Made by a program: the position numbers and the translations under genes. A DNA stretch of 19,657 nucleotides from the NCBI GenBank assembly GCA_905215645.1, contig CAJMQS010000037.1, forward strand, positions 1-19,657, in the 5' to 3' direction. Under the pieces are notes generated by a model. The model was not told the origin of the DNA. It saw only the letters and a list, made by a program, of their open reading frames with translations, and ran no database searches. The DNA comes from an uncultured bacterium. Lineage in GTDB: Bacteria > Bacillota > Negativicutes > Acidaminococcales > Acidaminococcaceae. Of the stretch, positions 7,761-15,079 are shown piece by piece; positions within the stretch are counted from its first letter, which is position 1; every line of letters starts with the position of its first letter.

Positions 7761-8951
7761 ATGCATATTTCTCAGCGGACGCTGCACATTCCCACTTCAC
7801 CCATCCGGAAACTGGCTCCCATTGCCAACCGGGTGGAAAAGACAAAGAAGATCTATCATTTGAATATCGGACAGCCGGATATCCCTACACCGGAAAGTTT
7901 CTTTGCTGGAGTGGCTTCCTATCATCCCAAAGTGGTAGCCTATGGAAAATCCCAGGGGAACGAAAAATTGCTCCAGGGGATCCAGCACTACTATGCCGGC
8001 TGGGGCATGGACTATGACCTGGATGACATCTTCGTGACCAATGGGGGCAGTGAAGCCGTTTCCTTTGCGGTGATGACCACCTGCGACCCAGGGGACAATA
8101 TCCTGATGTTCGAGCCCTTCTATGCCAACTATAAGAGTTTCACCGGGGCTTACAATGTGGAGATCAACGGGGTCCCCACGTCTCCCGATACCGGCTACCA
8201 TCTGCCGGATGAGGCGACGGTGGAAAAATACATCAATGACCGGACCCGGGCCATCCTGATCTGTAATCCGGGGAATCCCACTGGGGTGATCTATACCCGG
8301 GCAGAAATGGACATGCTGTCCCGGATCGTCCGGAAATATGATCTGACCCTGATTGCCGATGAAGTGTACCGGGAATTCGTCTATGACGGGGTCTATACCA
8401 GCTTTGGCCAGCTCCGGGAATTGGATGACTATCTGGTCCTCATCGATTCCGTTTCCAAACGGTACAGTGCCTGCGGCGCCCGGAGCGGCTGCGTGATCAC
8501 CCGGAACAAGGCCCTCCAGCAGGAACTGCTGAAGTGCTGCCAGGCCCGGCTTTCCTGCCCCAACATCGAACAGCTGGGAGCAGCGGCCCTTTATACCACT
8601 CCCAAATCCTATTGGGAGGATGTAAAGAAGGAATACACCAAACGGCGGGATACCATCAAAGCCTGCCTGTCCCGGATGCCCGGGGTGATTTCTTCTGATC
8701 CCAAGGGGGCCTTCTATGTGATGGTGAAGATGCCCATCGACGATACGGAAAGATTTGCCAAGTGGCTTCTGGAAGAATTCGATATCGACGGGGAGACCAT
8801 CATGATCACCCCCGGGAACGGGTTCTATGCCTCCGATATGAAACGGGGACAGGACGAAGCCCGGCTGGCCTACGTGCTCAATTCCGAAGACCTGAAAAAG
8901 GCCATGCGGATCCTGGAAGAAGGACTGAAAAAGTATCCGGGGAGAAAATAA
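7761..8951 (+). CDS. PLP-dependent class I/II aminotransferase
   Basis: A 396-residue fold-type I aminotransferase of the I-gamma group (aspartate/branched/aromatic substrates), distinct from the one at the head of the operon. Key segments: LNIGQPDIPTPESF near 33-46, VTNGGSEAVSFA, CNPGNPTGVIYTRAE, ADEVYREFVYDG, and the PLP lysine K233 in DSVSKRYSACGARSG. The substrate is undetermined. The start at 7761 follows GGAG (7751-7754), which touches the stop codon of the kinase gene, so translation is likely coupled. An upstream in-frame start at 7557 lies inside the kinase gene and is rejected. Transcription probably ends at the hairpin at 9202-9236 after crossing the repeat. Confidence 0.9.
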   Translation: MHISQRTLHIPTSPIRKLAPIANRVEKTKKIYHLNIGQPDIPTPESFFAGVASYHPKVVAYGKSQGNEKLLQGIQHYYAGWGMDYDLDDIFVTNGGSEAVSFAVMTTCDPGDNILMFEPFYANYKSFTGAYNVEINGVPTSPDTGYHLPDEATVEKYINDRTRAILICNPGNPTGVIYTRAEMDMLSRIVRKYDLTLIADEVYREFVYDGVYTSFGQLRELDDYLVLIDSVSKRYSACGARSGCVITRNKALQQELLKCCQARLSCPNIEQLGAAALYTTPKSYWEDVKKEYTKRRDTIKACLSRMPGVISSDPKGAFYVMVKMPIDDTERFAKWLLEEFDIDGETIMITPGNGFYASDMKRGQDEARLAYVLNSEDLKKAMRILEEGLKKYPGRK

Positions 8952-8985
8952 AAAAGAGGGGGTGTTGCACGCTTTGTGCACCCCC
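8942..8985 (-). terminator. intrinsic terminator for the minus-strand hydrolase transcript
   Basis: GGGGGTG (8958-8964) pairs with CACCCCC (8979-8985), with an inner CAC/GTG pairing and a small bulge. Read on the minus strand, the hairpin is followed by CTCTTTTTTATTTTC, the expected U-rich tract. It overlaps the end of the convergent aminotransferase gene and is the outer module of repeat copy 2. Confidence 0.6.
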
Positions 8986-9160
8986 CTCCCAGCTGTAGAG
9001 TCGCATAGCGACTCAAGTCTGGAGTCTGAAGTCTGGAGCCGAAGGTTAAATTTGCAGGCAAATTTTTGAATATGCAGAACCTTGGGTCGAAATGATTTCT
9101 CAGCTTGATTTCGATTCTGGTTCTACAGAATCAAAAGGATCCGTCCAGTCAGGCGGATCC
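8958..9160 (+). repeat. modular intergenic repeat, copy 2
   Basis: This is the inverted partner of 52-251. In order: a G-rich hairpin (8958-8985); GAGTCGC-TAT-GCGACTC (8999-9015); sub-repeats AGTCTGGAGTCTGAAGTCTGG; the palindrome AAATTTGC-AG-GCAAATTT (9048-9065); and GGATCCG...CGGATCC (9138-9160). A further stretch (9168-9228) of TTCTGACTTCCGACTCCGGA-like sub-repeats plus another G-rich hairpin mirrors the left end, so the whole element is closed by a hairpin at each side. The 283-bp gap between the convergent genes consists almost entirely of this element. Confidence 0.9.
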
Positions 9161-9201
9161 TGTCCTGAGGCTTCTGACTTCCGACTCCGGACTTCCGACA
9201 A

Positions 9202-9236
9202 GGGGGCTGTTGCGCATGCAACGCCCCCTTTTTTTT
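9202..9236 (+). terminator. intrinsic terminator of the aminotransferase operon
   Basis: GGGGGC (9202-9207), a bulged T, GTTGC (9209-9213), loop GCAT, then GCAACGCCCCC (9218-9228) and eight T residues (9229-9236). The T tract runs into the stop codon of the opposing hydrolase gene. The stem repeats the GTTGC/GCAAC core found in other hairpins of this window. Confidence 0.85.
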
Positions 9237-10872
9237 ATTTGCAAATCGAATCGATCCAGGCGAACAGCTCATCCAAGTCATAGTCTCCAGCGTGGCCTTT
9301 GCCCCAGGCGGCGGCAAAATCCACGTCCTTGCCCTGCTCTTGGAGCTTCAGGGCCAGCATGGCCGGCACGGGCATGGCCGTATCCCGGTCTACAGAGCCG
9401 TGGCGGATCCGCCAGTGGGGAGCCAGGGTCACCGATTCCTTTCCGATATATTCCAGAGGACTCAGCAGTTTGATATCTTCTGCCGGCGCCATGGGGTTCT
9501 TGTCCGTCCGGTGCTCATAGCCGAAGGTACTGAAATGGCGGGGCTGGTTGGTACTGGTGGCAAATTCATCATTTTCTCCGGAAGAGCCGTCCAGCTTGTC
9601 AAAGGCGGGAGCCGCTTTCAAACGGGTGGCAAAAGCAGCATATTTGGCCAGATCCATGTCTTTTACTTTGCCGTCCTTGATTGTCAGCCAGTCCAGCTTG
9701 GAAAGATCTGCTCCGCCGTCCAGGGCTTTCTGGGCGGAAGCCATGTAGATGCCCTTGATGTATTCCTTGAAGGACCCGCTGCCGTTTTTGTCCAGGGTCA
9801 GGAGACGGCCTTCCGCATCCTTCAGTCCTAAGCTGTTCACATAGGCAGGGAACAGTGCTTTCAGCTGGCTGGAAACCTTCTTCTGGGCGCTGGTCATCGG
9901 GGTACCTTGGGCGGTTTCCCGAGGAGCATTGGCCGGACGGTCAGCAACGGTGCCGGCAGCAGGAGCGGCTCCGGTCCCAGGGAAACTGGCTCCTCCCTGG
10001 CTAGAGGCCTGCATGGTAAAGCTCTGGTGGGCGGTGTTCACTCCATTGAAGACCCATTCATAGGCCAAATCTGCATGGGGCAGGTCAGTGATGGGGCAGT
10101 AGTCCATGGAGCCAAAGATATCATCCCGTTCTGGGGCGGCCCCGATTTCCCGGAGGTACGGTTCATAATCCGGGCTGTTCCCGGTGGCTCCTAGCAAGGC
10201 GGAAAGGGCACCGCCTGCACTGGTTCCGTTGGAAATGATCTTTTCTGTGTCCCCGGCCGGGAGCTGTTTCCGGTTGTGGCGGAGATACCGGACGGCCGCC
10301 TTGTAGTCCACGATGAGCGCCGGAGCCTTGCCCACATAAGTGCCGTTGGCATCGGTGGTGCTGCGGCCCCGGATGGCGGGAGAAGCCACCACATAGCCCC
10401 GGTCCAGGGCCTGGAGCAGGGTGGAAGTGCTGCCGCCGCCCATCACATGGGTATCCTTAGGATCCCCAGCCTTTCCGGGCATGTAGCCGCCCACCTGGTT
10501 GGGCAGGAAAATGGGAGCCGTCTGGGCCGTATAGCCATTGACCGATTTTCCCTCCAGATAGGCAGCAGGGATGAAGATGTTCATTTTTTCATACTCAGCG
10601 TTTTTGGGGTGGGCTACATAGACCAGATCCCGGTAGGCGTAGTAGGAAACCTGGTGGTCCCCCAGAGCCATGGATTCTTTGGCCCCTTTGGCAGCGGGGA
10701 AAGTCAGGTCATAGGAAGCTTGGGATTGGGAAGAAGCTGCCGGGGCAGCTTGGGCAGAAACAACAGGAGCAGCGGTCTGGGAATTTGCCGTCTGAGCGGC
10801 AGCTCCAGCCCAGGCAGGAAAAGCGAAAAGGCTGCAGAGAATGGCAGCCGAAAGAGCCTTTTTGGTCATCAT
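9235..10872 (-). CDS. secreted tannase-like (subtype B) alpha/beta hydrolase
   Basis: A 545-residue exported serine esterase. It begins with a signal peptide (MMTKKALSAAILCSLFAFPAWA, cleavage about residue 22), followed by an Ala/Gln/Ser-rich spacer to about 52. The nucleophile elbow is GTSAGG with S218; the segment YCPITDLPHADLAYEW follows, and IRHGSVDRDT with D495 and GHAGDYD with H527 complete the triad. The 32-residue Asp-His spacing equals that of Lactobacillus plantarum tannase (D419/H451, S163), which supports the family call. A low-complexity insert (about 288-325, rich in G, A, P, T, Q) lies between the nucleophile and the acid. It may cleave gallate or related phenolic or acyl esters outside the inner membrane. 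The start at 10872 was chosen for the signal peptide and AAAGGA upstream, although the spacing (about 13 nt) is long; an upstream frame to 11019 has no support. A feruloyl or other carboxylesterase is the main alternative. Confidence 0.8.
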   Translation of the reverse strand: MMTKKALSAAILCSLFAFPAWAGAAAQTANSQTAAPVVSAQAAPAASSQSQASYDLTFPAAKGAKESMALGDHQVSYYAYRDLVYVAHPKNAEYEKMNIFIPAAYLEGKSVNGYTAQTAPIFLPNQVGGYMPGKAGDPKDTHVMGGGSTSTLLQALDRGYVVASPAIRGRSTTDANGTYVGKAPALIVDYKAAVRYLRHNRKQLPAGDTEKIISNGTSAGGALSALLGATGNSPDYEPYLREIGAAPERDDIFGSMDYCPITDLPHADLAYEWVFNGVNTAHQSFTMQASSQGGASFPGTGAAPAAGTVADRPANAPRETAQGTPMTSAQKKVSSQLKALFPAYVNSLGLKDAEGRLLTLDKNGSGSFKEYIKGIYMASAQKALDGGADLSKLDWLTIKDGKVKDMDLAKYAAFATRLKAAPAFDKLDGSSGENDEFATSTNQPRHFSTFGYEHRTDKNPMAPAEDIKLLSPLEYIGKESVTLAPHWRIRHGSVDRDTAMPVPAMLALKLQEQGKDVDFAAAWGKGHAGDYDLDELFAWIDSICK

Positions 10873-10904
10873 CAGTAAAACACGATCCTTTCCGGTAAAA
10901 TAAA

Positions 10905-10942
10905 AAAACAGCGATGGGCCCATACCAGGTATGCAGCTATCG
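10905..10942 (-). promoter_or_regulatory. dyad in the leader of the hydrolase gene (operator or attenuator)
   Basis: The core CATACC-A-GGTATG (10921-10933) is a perfect dyad, with outer CGAT/ATCG arms (10912-10915, 10939-10942). On the minus strand it is followed directly by CTGTTTTTTTATTTT, as in an intrinsic terminator placed before the coding region. A possible -10 box (TATACT on the minus strand, 10955-10960) lies just upstream, with no clear -35. It could be a repressor site or an attenuator. Confidence 0.35.
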
Positions 10943-11030
10943 TTGTTGCTTGATAGTATAGTGCAGAAAGATGAAGGGAAGATGAAAGAAACAGTGCAGA
11001 GCAGGCCTCCGGCCGGCAAGAGGGATTGAG

Positions 11031-11219
11031 AAGAAGTCAGACACGGCCCCAGGGGGGCCTTGAGACGTCAGACGTCAGCTTTGTTCGGTTAAGCAGCAGG
11101 TCCGTCTTGCTCATCGCCAACAAGCTTATATCTGACTTCTGAAAGGCCTGAAGGGCCGTTCTGACGTCTTATTAAATCTGACATCTGAAAGGCCCGAAGG
11201 GCCGGTCTGACTTCTTTGC
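11031..11219. repeat. cluster of three palindromic ~41-nt repeats
   Basis: Two direct copies (11130-11170 and 11176-11216) differ at about 4 of 41 positions and each folds as TCTGAC...GGCC-GAA-GGCC...TCTGAC. A third, more diverged copy lies inverted at 11031-11079 (GTCAGAC...GGCCCC-GGGGCC...GTCAGAC). Together with the leader dyad they fill most of the 423-bp gap between the divergent hydrolase and helicase genes. No gene is visible in the gap. The TCTGAC motif also occurs in the larger repeat at 9168-9200. Confidence 0.8.
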
Positions 11220-11253
11220 TCCTCTTTTCCTTCCCTTCCTCCGTTTTTTACGC

Positions 11254-11259
11254 TATAAT
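11254..11259 (+). promoter_or_regulatory. -10 box of the helicase-gltX-ROK cluster
   Basis: A perfect TATAAT lies 37 bp before the helicase start. The matching -35 at 17 bp (TTCCCT, 11231-11236) is poor, so an activator or tolerance of a weak -35 would be needed. Confidence 0.45.
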
Positions 11260-11295
11260 AAAGGGTACGATTGAAAAATGAGAGGAGATGATCCC

Positions 11296-12549
11296 ATGGC
11301 GGCAGGCTTTGCCCAGCTGAAAGTGAATGATGCAATGGTGGACAAACTCCACCGGACTGGAAAAGATATCCCGACGCCTGTGCAAGAGCGTGCTATCCCG
11401 GCTCTTTTGAACGGGCGGGACGTGATTGCCCGTGCCCAGACAGGGGTGGGGAAGACCCTGTCCTTTGTGATCCCCCTGTTCGATAAAGTGGACCCGAAAA
11501 AAGAATTCGTCCAGGCCCTGATCCTTTCTCCCACCCGGGAACTGGCCCAGCAGACGGCCGGCGAGATCCGGAAACTGGACGGGGATACTGGCATCTATAC
11601 CCTGACGGTGAGCGGCGGACGGGATTTCGAAGAAGAAAAACGGAAAATCGGCCACAAGGCCCAGGTGCTGGTGGGGACTCCGGGACGGCTGCTGGACCAC
11701 CTGCGGAAAGGGAACACCAGCCTGGGCGGGGTGAAATACTTGGTGCTGGACGAAGTGGACGAGATGCTCCGCCAAGGCTTCGGAGAGGATATCGAGACTC
11801 TCTTGGGACTGATGCCCCAGGTCCATCAGACCATGGTCTGTTCCGCCACCCTGGATGAGGAAGTCCGGAAACTGAGCCGGAAACTCACCACCAATCCCAT
11901 GGTCATCGACATCGCTCCCCAGGAAGCCACCGCTTCCACCATCCACCAGATCTGCATCAAAGTCAGCGAAGAGCACAAGAAGGAGGCCCTGGCATCCCTG
12001 ATCCGCCGGTACAATCCCTTCCTGATGCTGGTGTTCTGCTGCAGCAAGGAGCGGGCCGTGGAACTGTCCGACTGGCTCTATGGCGAAGGCTTCAATGTGG
12101 ATGTGCTCCATGGGGATATGTCCCAGACCAAGCGGCGCCAGGTGATGGAAAACTTCCGGAAAGCCAAGCTCCAGATTTTGGTGGCCAGCGATATCGCCGC
12201 CCGGGGCCTGGATGTGGAAGGCATCACCCAGGTGGTGAATTACGACATCCCCCACGATCCTGACTGGTATGTACATCGGATCGGAAGGACCGGACGGGCC
12301 GGCAGCGAGGGGACGGCGATTACCTTCTATACCGCCGATGAGACCCGGTGGCTCCAGAACCTGGAAAAGAAGCTGGCCATTACCCTGGAACGGCAGAACC
12401 TGGCAGGAGAAAAGGTCCGGCGGACGGTGAAGCCGGCGCGCCCCAAGAAGAAACGGGTGCCCAAACGGGGCAAGAGCGCTGTGGGTCCCAACAAACGGGG
12501 GACCAAATACGCAGAAGCGTCCCGGAAACAGAAAAAGAAAGAAAAATAA
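11296..12549 (+). CDS. DEAD-box ATP-dependent RNA helicase
   Basis: A 417-residue superfamily 2 RNA helicase with all core motifs: a Q motif region (FAQLKVNDAM...TPVQ), motif I AQTGVGKT (47-54), PTRELA, TPGRL, motif II DEVD (152-155, a variant of DEAD), SAT, LVFC, ASDIAARGLD and HRIGRTGRAG. The C terminus is a short, strongly basic tail (PKKKRVPKRGK and following), which usually adds unspecific RNA binding. Such enzymes remodel RNA during ribosome assembly or decay, often at low temperature. The start at 11296 follows GAGGAG; an ATG 18 bp upstream sits before this ribosome site and is less likely. It heads a cluster with gltX (33-bp gap) and the ROK gene. Confidence 0.93.
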   Translation: MAAGFAQLKVNDAMVDKLHRTGKDIPTPVQERAIPALLNGRDVIARAQTGVGKTLSFVIPLFDKVDPKKEFVQALILSPTRELAQQTAGEIRKLDGDTGIYTLTVSGGRDFEEEKRKIGHKAQVLVGTPGRLLDHLRKGNTSLGGVKYLVLDEVDEMLRQGFGEDIETLLGLMPQVHQTMVCSATLDEEVRKLSRKLTTNPMVIDIAPQEATASTIHQICIKVSEEHKKEALASLIRRYNPFLMLVFCCSKERAVELSDWLYGEGFNVDVLHGDMSQTKRRQVMENFRKAKLQILVASDIAARGLDVEGITQVVNYDIPHDPDWYVHRIGRTGRAGSEGTAITFYTADETRWLQNLEKKLAITLERQNLAGEKVRRTVKPARPKKKRVPKRGKSAVGPNKRGTKYAEASRKQKKKEK

Positions 12550-12582
12550 AGAAAAGTAAGTAAAAATGGAGAGGTGCTAACC

Positions 12583-14049
12583 ATGAGTGAAGTACGTGTA
12601 CGTTTTGCCCCCAGTCCTACGGGGTATCTGCATATCGGCGGGGCCCGGACGGCTCTGTTCAACTGGCTGTTTGCCCGGAGCCAGGGCGGGAAGATGATCC
12701 TGCGGATCGAAGATACGGACCGGGACCGGCTGAAGGAAGATTCCGTCTCCCAGATCATCACCAGCCTGAAATGGCTGGGCCTGGATTGGGATGAAGGCCC
12801 GGAAGTAGGCGGGGAACATGGTCCTTATTACCAGTTCGAACGGCTGGACCTGTACCGGAAGTACTGCCAGCAGCTGGTGGACGAAGGCAAAGCCTACTAC
12901 TGCTTCTGTTCTGCAGCCGATCTGGAAGCCCAGCGGGAAGAACAGCGGAAGAAAAAGCAGCCTTTCCATTATGCCGGGGTCTGCCGGACCCTGGATCCGG
13001 AAGAAGCCAAGAAGAGAGTGGCGGCCGGGGAACCCCATTCCGTCCGGATCAAGCTGCCTCAGGAAGGGTCCATCACCGTCCATGACATGATCCATGGAGA
13101 CGTGACCTTCAATTGGGACCAGTTCGACGATTTCGTCATCATGAAATCCAACGGGATCCCCACCTACAACTTTGCCGTGGTGGTGGACGACCATCTTATG
13201 GGCATGACCCATGTGCTGCGGGCGGAAGAACACCTGACCAACACGCCTAAACAGCTGGTGATCTACGATGCCCTGGGCTGGAAGGCACCGGAATTCGGCC
13301 ATATGCCCATGATCCTGGCACCGGACCGGAGCAAACTGAGCAAACGCCACGGGGCCACTTCTGTGGAAGAGTTCCGGGACAAGGGTTATCTCCACGAAGC
13401 CATCATCAATTACCTGACTCTTCTGGGCTGGGCTCCCGGCAACGACCAGGAAATCTTCTCCCTGGAAGATACGGTGAAAGCTTTCGACTTCAGCAAGATG
13501 TCCAAGAAGGCTGCTATCTATGATGTGAAGAAACTCACCTGGCTCAACGGCCAGTACCTTTCCAGCCTGCCCCTGCGGGAAATCGCCGATGCAGCGGTAC
13601 CCTTCTTCAAGGCAGCCGGGCTCATCGACGACGATTATCTGCCCGCTCATCAAGCCTACTTCGACCATCTGGTGGACGTGGTCCGGGTGCGGGTGAAGAC
13701 CCTGGTGGAACTGGCGGAAGGTTCCCGCTATTTCTTTGAGGACGTGGACAGCTATGATCCCAAAGGCGTGGCAAAATCCTTCAAGCCGGAAGCTGCGGAT
13801 CTGCTCCAGAAGGCCCATGATGCCCTGGCTGCCCTGCCGGTATTCGACCTGGCGACCACGGAAGCCTGCTACAACAAGCTGGCGGAAGAACTGGGGCTCT
13901 CTCTGGGCAAAGTGATCCATCCCACCCGTCTGGCTCTTACGGGCCGGACCTTCAGCCCGGGCATGTTCGATGTGATGGTGCTGCTGGGCCGGGAAAAGAC
14001 CCTGGAACGGTTGGAAAAGGCCATCGCCTTTATCCAGGCACAGGGCTGA
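12583..14049 (+). CDS. gltX: glutamyl-tRNA synthetase
   Basis: A 488-residue class I aminoacyl-tRNA synthetase that charges tRNA-Glu with glutamate (and possibly tRNA-Gln in organisms relying on amidation). The HIGH-type motif is HIGG at 17-20 and the KMSKS-type motif is KLSKR at 251-255. Cysteines C107 and C109 with Y130 and C134 look like the zinc-binding site described in E. coli GluRS. The C-terminal anticodon-binding region is complete. The start at 12583 follows GGAGAGG; a GTG at 12574 is in frame but overlaps that site. The stop codon lies 4 bp before the ROK gene. Confidence 0.97.
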   Translation: MSEVRVRFAPSPTGYLHIGGARTALFNWLFARSQGGKMILRIEDTDRDRLKEDSVSQIITSLKWLGLDWDEGPEVGGEHGPYYQFERLDLYRKYCQQLVDEGKAYYCFCSAADLEAQREEQRKKKQPFHYAGVCRTLDPEEAKKRVAAGEPHSVRIKLPQEGSITVHDMIHGDVTFNWDQFDDFVIMKSNGIPTYNFAVVVDDHLMGMTHVLRAEEHLTNTPKQLVIYDALGWKAPEFGHMPMILAPDRSKLSKRHGATSVEEFRDKGYLHEAIINYLTLLGWAPGNDQEIFSLEDTVKAFDFSKMSKKAAIYDVKKLTWLNGQYLSSLPLREIADAAVPFFKAAGLIDDDYLPAHQAYFDHLVDVVRVRVKTLVELAEGSRYFFEDVDSYDPKGVAKSFKPEAADLLQKAHDALAALPVFDLATTEACYNKLAEELGLSLGKVIHPTRLALTGRTFSPGMFDVMVLLGREKTLERLEKAIAFIQAQG

Positions 14050-14053
14050 AACC

Positions 14054-14995
14054 ATGGATAAATACATCTGCCTGGATATCGGTGGCACCGCCATCAAATA
14101 TGGCCTGGCAGACAGCAGAGGGAGACTGTTCAACAAGGACAGCCTCCCCAATTGCATCGCCAAAGACGGGGTGGATGCCTTCCTGGACCAGGTGATGGGT
14201 CTGATCGGCTCTTATCAGAAGTACTTCAAGGTCCAGGGGGCGGCCATTTCCATGGCGGGGATGATCAATCCCCAGACGGGAGAAGTGATCCACGCCGCTC
14301 CCCATTTTCCGGGACTCACAGGAGTCAATCTGGTGCAGCTGGTCTCCCGCCGGCTGCATCTGCCCTGCTGGGTGGAAAATGACGTGAATGCAGCTGCCTT
14401 GGGAGAGTACTGGCTGGGGAATGGAAGAGGGGCGAAAAGCCTATTCTGCATCACCATCGGCACCGGCATCGGCGGCGCTTTCGTATGGGATGGCAGGCTA
14501 TGGCCCGGACACTGTTTCACCGCTGGCGAAGCGGGCCAGGCCAAACTGGGGAGCCGGATCCCCTGGGAAGAAGGGGCCTCGGTGAGTGCCCTGATCCGGA
14601 AAGCGGCCCGGTTGAAAGGGGTGGAACCGGAAACCCTGAACGGGAAGATCCTCTGCGAAATGGTCCGCCACGGGGATAAACCGCTCCACCGGCTGCTCCG
14701 GGAGACCGTCCATCAGTGGGCCACGGGCATTGCGGCAATCTGTTACCTGCTGAATCCCCAGCGGGTGATCCTGGGAGGAGGCATCATGGCCCAGGAAGAC
14801 CTGTTGGAACCTATGCTCCGGGACAGCCTGAAGAAGGAATTGCTGCCTGTGGTCCTGGAGGAAACCACCGTAGCTTTCGCTGGTCTAGGGAACGATGCCG
14901 GGCTGATTGGAGCCCTGTATAACTTCCTGGCTAGAGAAAAGAAAAAAGTTGACAATACCTGTAATATACTGTATAATATTACGGTATCACTTTGA
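14054..14995 (+). CDS. ROK-family sugar kinase
   Basis: A 313-residue kinase of the ROK family (glucokinase, N-acetylmannosamine kinase and similar). Visible: phosphate-binding DIGGTAIKYG (8-17), ENDVNAA with catalytic D110 (108-114), and IGTGIGG (135-141). The usual zinc motif (CxCGxxGC) is absent and GExGH is replaced by GEAGQ (158-162), so it belongs with zinc-free ROK members resembling Listeria/Clostridium beta-glucoside-type kinases; the sugar cannot be named. It follows gltX by 4 bp without a strong ribosome site of its own, suggesting coupling. The last ~16 codons double as the promoter of the ribosomal operon downstream. Confidence 0.87.
   Translation: MDKYICLDIGGTAIKYGLADSRGRLFNKDSLPNCIAKDGVDAFLDQVMGLIGSYQKYFKVQGAAISMAGMINPQTGEVIHAAPHFPGLTGVNLVQLVSRRLHLPCWVENDVNAAALGEYWLGNGRGAKSLFCITIGTGIGGAFVWDGRLWPGHCFTAGEAGQAKLGSRIPWEEGASVSALIRKAARLKGVEPETLNGKILCEMVRHGDKPLHRLLRETVHQWATGIAAICYLLNPQRVILGGGIMAQEDLLEPMLRDSLKKELLPVVLEETTVAFAGLGNDAGLIGALYNFLAREKKKVDNTCNILYNITVSL
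14949..14977 (+). promoter_or_regulatory. perfect-consensus promoter of rplM-rpsI
   Basis: TTGACA (14949-14954) and TATAAT (14972-14977) with 17 bp between them, all inside the 3' end of the ROK gene. Transcription should begin near 14984, before that gene's stop codon, giving a leader of about 95 nt. Confidence 0.85.
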
Positions 14996-15064
14996 GCATG
15001 CGCCGTTAGCCCCGGCCCGTACCCAAAGACTCATCACTGGATACAGTTCAAGTTTGAGTTTGTA
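14996..15064 (+). promoter_or_regulatory. structured 5' leader of rplM, probable L13 autoregulatory leader
   Basis: The leader holds CGTTAGCCCCGGCCCGTACC followed by nested stems: AGACTC (15027-15032) with GAGTTT (15056-15061) and, inside it, ACTG-GATA-CAGT (15036-15047). Firmicute rplM-rpsI mRNAs are known to carry an L13 leader that L13 binds to repress its own operon. Position and nested-hairpin form agree, but I have not matched it to the family model. Confidence 0.55.
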
Positions 15065-15079
15065 TTAGGAGGAATAAGG

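Noticed and set aside
9292..9831. 179-codon plus-strand open frame inside the hydrolase region
   Set aside because: Opposite strand of the tannase-like gene, which has a signal peptide and catalytic triad.
11031..11219. CRISPR array
   Set aside because: Only three units, one inverted, with 5-nt and ~50-nt gaps and no spacers of regular length; palindromic repeats explain it.
12577..14163. 528-codon minus-strand open frame opposite gltX
   Set aside because: Antisense to a complete glutamyl-tRNA synthetase; no recognisable domain.
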